Below are positions 59,292 through 64,000 of a stretch of 64,000 nt of DNA, one piece after another. How positions within the stretch are numbered: position 1 is the first letter of the stretch; the number at the start of each line of letters is the position of its first letter. This DNA is from Numida meleagris (lineage: Eukaryota; Chordata; Aves; Galliformes; Numididae): assembly GCF_002078875.1 (NCBI RefSeq), contig NC_034412.1, positions 9,710,041 to 9,774,040 of the forward strand, given 5' to 3'. The notes under the pieces are model-generated. The model was given only the letters and a program-made list of their open reading frames with translations. It made no database searches and was not told the DNA's origin. Made by a program: the position numbers and the translations under genes.

Positions 59292-62200
59292 GTAAGAACT
59301 GCAGGGAGCCAAAAACAGAGTAACAGGCTGATGGCTTAGAAAGTATAAATGAAGGGAACATCTGAGGATCCCTGGCTCTCTCGCTTCTGAGCCAGGGCTG
59401 GATTATCCCATCTAATCAGTGCTTTCCTCAGTCCAGTTTCAAGTAAATTAAATGTAAATATCTCATTGCTTTCTTTGGGTTATTATTCCAGTCTGAAACA
59501 CATATAGCTGCTAAGAGCCATTTCACTTCAGTACTTCCTTACTTAATCTAATCTCCTCATTCGGAGTGCCACTTCCTATATGTGTGTGCATGCGTGTTTG
59601 TGCGATGTGCACATCTTCGCTTCCCATGCCGCAGATATATATACAGAGTAGAAGGAGGTTTAAATTCCCCAGTACAAAGCTGTAATAAAAGGACTGACAG
59701 ACTGGATCTGTAATACGCCTGACCTGACAATTAAGTAAACTTATTACTGTGTCAGCCTGCCAGATGGATCATCTACTCATGATGTAACGTGCACTGCTTC
59801 TGAATGTATTTGAGTGCAGTTTCCTATTTTATGTTTGTTGAGCTGAGGAAGGGAGAGGGAAGAGACAGTTTTATTTGAACTAAACCCACTCATTTCAAGT
59901 GTGTTTAATGATAGCAATATGTGACAGATAAAATCCTAGGCCCTGGTCCATGTTTATTTTAATTTCAAGCAATGGGGAAAGATGGAAGAGATAATGTTGT
60001 AGCCTGAAAATGTCTGCTGTTGTAAAACAGCAGCTTGAACCCTGAAGGGGGTTTCCTTGCTGTGTTCTGCAGGACTTTCTGATGGGCAGCCAGAGCTCTG
60101 ATGGGTAGGAATTTGGGATTTGTCCCTGAGAAAGGCCAGGCTGGGATGTTTGGCATCAGCGTTTCTAATTGTTGCCTCCAAGCTTACTAAAGATAGTAAG
60201 GCTATACTGAAAAAGAGGTGGACAGAAATAGCCTGAAGCATCTGTCCCTAACCTGGATTTCCTTTTAGCGTAGTCCCACCCTGACCTTGAGCAGGAGCTG
60301 AGTTTCCCTCTGACCTGCATTGTAGGTGTGTCCCCAATAGTCCGAGATCCGTCACACACTTCTGTTTAACCTCAGCTGATCCATCTTGTGTCTCTGGACT
60401 GCAGTCCTCCTGTTAAAGAGGGATAAATCCACGTCTTTGCCTGTCCAGTGGGTGCGTGGGTGAGTGCTTGTACCTGGTGCAGTGAGGATGCATGGGTAAT
60501 CCTGTACTGCTTATTGTGGTCTGTAGTATTTGCATCTGGACCACTGAGGTTTTCTTCTCTATACTCTACTGTTACGGGGTGGATGGGGATAAGTTCTCTC
60601 TTTCAAAGGCTCACGTTGAGCACAACATTGAAAATTAGTGCTGCTGGTTGACTCTTCCGTGCAGCTTAGCTGACACAGCCAAAAGCAAAGCAGGTATCTG
60701 TTTGCCTTTGAAATACTCACCAGGTTGCCACTCTCTGTTTTCAATCTGTTATCTCCTTGAACAGCTTAAGAACATACATTCAAATACCTATACATCCAAA
60801 CCAGTCCCTCACTCTGTTAACGTAAGTTTGAGGATCTGTATGCTCACAGCTCCAGGGAATGCAAAGGCAATCCTCTTGTTCTGTGAAGATGCTCTAACTT
60901 GCTTCCAGGTGGGACTCTGTGCTCAGCAGCAGGGAATTATTCCTGCAGAGAAGTGCAGGACCGTATAAGGGAGCACTGTGCTCAGAACTGCCATCTTCCT
61001 TGGAGTTGCATCCAGTGCTAGCTCCATCACATGCTATTGACTTAACCTCCATTAATCAGACTTCTCACATGCAGAGAAGACTGTTTTTTTCACTCTGTAG
61101 TGGAAATCCTGAGTCACAGCTTGAACCAGTGATTGAGCACCTGGTGGGAAGGCAGGGCCAACCCAGGGGAGCTCAGGTGCAAGCAATGTACCTGAGTAAT
61201 AGAAGGGGTAGAGCCAGGATCTACCTCTTCCCAGACCTCATTTAAAGGTTGGCAGTAGAGGCAAGAGTGTCTTATGTGGAGGTCTTTGCCTGTTTGGGGA
61301 TCTCACAGGGTTGGGTTAAAGAAGCAGTGGTTTCTTTCCCTTATTTTTGCACCCACTGTTGTTGTGTCTGAGTGGATCTGTACTTACTGTGGCCTGGGGT
61401 CTTGCTGCTCTGCTGTCTAGTTGTACTTTCCATTGTGTTATATGCTCTATTGGAAATTTTATGTTTTGAGGAATTTCTAATGCCTTGTTTTCCTGCTGGA
61501 CTTATTTGAGTGTATGAAATGATTGCTGTTGTGAAGAACTAGCTTCAGTACTGGCTTGGCTCATCTGATAAAAGCATCAGTAGCCTGCTTCCAGGACTTA
61601 CCTAAGTGCTTTTGCAATGCTGTAGGACCTTATTGTGTGCAGCTGAGCTTGTAGGGGAGGTCCATCTTAAGTACAATCATGTAAGTACCTTTTGTCTCAA
61701 CTCTTGTCATTGTAATATTGGGCTACAGCTGTCTGTGGTTTTTCCAGGGTTGTTTTTCTTTTTTTAGAGACAGAAGTAGCACAAGTCTGGGTTCTCAAAA
61801 AAAAAACAAAAAAAAACTGGTCTGAATTCTAAGTTAGAATTAAGGCTTGTCTTTTTGATGTCTTTCTGTCAAGTGTTAGTGTATACAGGCCTGAAATTAA
61901 GAACCTGAGATTCTCCTTTTCGGCTCAGTTGAACGGTCACTCCAGCTGAGTGTTCTTCCTGGTAATGAAGATAACAACAGGGCAAATTCATAGCAATGTT
62001 GCCCCTTTATCTAGCAATTTGCTGTTCAAAGAGATTGACTTGATCAGAAATGGTCCTTTACAATACTCAGTCGAGTTTTTTCCTCTGTCAGATCAACCAG
62101 TTGCTTTATGAATTCAAGTGAACTGCCACACAGGAGTGCCATGGAGATGGGCAGACTCCCTTCCTTCTGTGTGCTCTTTGTTTGCTGCTCACTGGGGTTG

Positions 62201-64000
62201 TATTACATTGCTTCTCTTTCTCATTGAAAGAGACAGTACAACTTTTCCTCCTTTTTGTTCTACTCATAGTTCTAGCTGTTTCTTTTCAAGACTAAAAAGT
62301 CCTGGTATACATGGTTGCTTCAGAGTAAATTGAAGAATTAAGTGGTATCCATTGTTCCTGATCAGAAATTGCTGTCCAGGTACAAACTGGAGACTGAGAA
62401 TGCCAAAGCCATGGAAGTGGCTCCTGGACCTGTGTTATGCCCTTTGTTATTTCCAGTTAACTTATTCTGAAGCAGCGGATTAACTGTGGGTTTTGTTTTT
62501 AACAAGTGAAGCCTGAGCCCACTGCTTTGTGTTCATTTCAGAGTAACTTTGCTGGTGTCTTGTGTATTTTTCTGGATTTTGTTTGTAGTCATTGCAGAGT
62601 TAAATCATTTTCTGAAGATAGTGTCCATGGCTGCTGTGATATACCCCAGTAGAAGTGATAGAGATACCTGGTGACAGTATGGCTCACTAGGAGAGGTCTG
62701 GCTTAGGCAGAGTAATTTGGAACCAAATGGAATCTGTTGTGTTCCCTTTCCTTCCAGATCTCTGACATGCCACCTGTATTTTCAGTGAGATTTCAAACTG
62801 TTCTAGCATTATATTTCCCATCTGTAAAACAGAGATGGTAATAATCACATATCCCACCTGGCTGTCTGACTTCAGAAAGCATTTTCAGATCTTCTGCAGG
62901 CACAAAACATCATAATTTTGCCAACTTGTATAAAAACTACCTCTTGCAGTGGAAAATCTGTATATCAAATACTCTTATTTTCTATAAGGGAATTCAGCAT
63001 CAGACTCTTCAAAATGAGTTAATGTTTCACATTATAGATTAGGAGTTGTTAATTTAATTTCAAGTTCTGTGTAGTGAAGAAAATGTTGGATGTATTTTTG
63101 TGATTTATACTATGATTTGATCAGTGTGTTGTAGTCTGGAGAATTTAACTTTCAGAAACATCTAAGAGTTCAATACACCGGAGACAAGATATGTGCACGA
63201 ACACATGGGCTTTTATTACTAAACCTAAATTAAAACTTGAGCCCTTTTGGGCTGGAAGAACTAATGCTTCTTAAGCTTTCTGTCTTCCAATACTGCTCTA
63301 CACAAGCCAGTGTGAATCTAATGTGCTCTGCATTATTGTGCATGGGAACCTGCAGAGACAGGGGAAGCTCTGTATAGAAAATACTGTATAGTGAGGGAGG
63401 AAGCCCAACAAAGCTAATTATACAGACACTCCCACTCTATTACCCTCTAGAGAAATGGAGCCTAACATTCTGCTCTTAAGCTTGTTAAACTATTCTTTTT
63501 GGGTGCAAGGATCTTATTTAGGGAGTGGAATAGCTACACTGTGTAATCAGAATGGGAGTTGGAGCAGATCATTATATTTACTCATTTGATTAGCCATAAA
63601 ATAGCTACTGAAGTCCCCATTTTAAATCTGCTTAGCAATTGTGCAGCAGGGCAAACTGGGTGTTTTAATTAGAGAAAAGATTGCGGTATTTTCTTATAAG
63701 TAGTAAATACATAAACAGGATCACAATGTGCGTGTGTTTATGTAAATAACCTCCTCCCTGTGGGTGTTCTCATCTCCTAATTGTTCAGAGTCTGTTCTGC
63801 TTTCAGCTGCAAAGGAGAGGAAAATAAAAGGTTTTGCGTGTCTGCTTGGGAAAGTGCAAAATCTTGGCCTTAAAAATCCAGCCAAGGAGGTTTAGATTAA
63901 CTGCTTGAGCTAAACTACTGTAGGAGGGATAGGAAACCCTGCGAAGAGACAGCACAGAGAAACAGAGGGTCCTCGGAGGGGCTTTAGGTTGTACCAGCAT
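59292..64000 (+). other. LPP: LPP intron sequence downstream of the candidate exon
   Basis: No further LPP exon is found; the expected next exon, the start of the proline-rich centre, is absent. An AATAAA polyadenylation hexamer lies at 59684-59689, about 390 bases after the candidate exon, without an obvious GT-rich downstream element. The rest is ordinary intronic DNA, AT-rich at 62880-63130. Confidence 0.65.

Larger units (their letters stand above)
1..64000 (+). other. LPP: LPP transcription unit, internal part (introns and coding exons 1-3)
   Basis: The whole window appears to lie within one gene. Three + strand exons at 712-913, 31362-31471 and 48702-48824 join with compatible phases (1 then 0) into one 142-codon frame matching the N-terminus of the focal-adhesion protein LPP. 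Introns are 30448 and 17230 bases, followed by at least 15176 bases of a third. The first coding exon has only nine untranslated bases before the ATG, so the promoter and leader exons are outside the window. The exons for the proline-rich centre and the LIM domains were not found before base 64000. Very long 5' introns are known for LPP in vertebrates. Confidence 0.93.

Noticed and set aside
1..64000. miR-28, the intronic microRNA of mammalian LPP
   Set aside because: I searched by eye for its AAGGAGCTCACAG core on the + strand and did not find it. It may be mammal-specific or lie in another intron.
48825..64000. Search for the next LPP coding exon (proline-rich centre after SSPYKPR)
   Set aside because: No translated segment resembling the expected continuation was found, so the intron probably continues past base 64000.

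Overview
This window is vertebrate intronic DNA from a bird, most likely a galliform such as chicken. The evidence is 13 recognisable fragments of CR1, the dominant avian LINE, ending in the typical repeated 3' terminus (ATTCTATG units). The only protein-coding gene is the 5' coding part of LPP (lipoma-preferred partner, a zyxin-family LIM protein), on the + strand. Three coding exons can be placed exactly: 712-913 (start codon at 721), 31362-31471 and 48702-48824. Spliced together they give the first 142 residues in one open frame. They carry the alpha-actinin-binding segment, two proline-rich Ena/VASP-binding motifs and the leucine-rich export-signal helix. The proline-rich middle and the three LIM domains must lie downstream of base 64000, and the untranslated first exon(s) upstream of base 1.

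Layout: 1-711 is the end of a 5' intron. 914-31361 is a 30.4 kb intron with six CR1 copies, including a 2.7 kb antisense copy at 12771-15495 that keeps broken endonuclease and reverse-transcriptase coding sequence. It also holds a CpG-rich block (25.3-25.95 kb) followed directly by a TAAT-rich block. 31472-48701 is a 17.2 kb intron with four CR1 copies, a second CpG-rich block at 45.44-46.2 kb with a minus-strand CRE/TATA-like arrangement, and AT-rich sequence at 47.1-47.5 kb. 48825-64000 is the start of another intron, with three CR1 copies (two forming a close inverted pair), a 40-base A run and a perfect 13-bp hairpin.

The most interesting unexplained signal is at 59206-59291: a possible unannotated exon with good splice sites, in the correct entry phase for LPP. 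Its predicted peptide resembles the export-signal/LD-like helix encoded by exon 48702-48824, so it could be a duplicated, poison or alternative terminal exon. This is inference from sequence alone.

Apart from the three LPP exons and the broken CR1 frames, I found no open reading frame that looks like a gene. I recognised no tRNA, rRNA, CRISPR array or prokaryotic operon.
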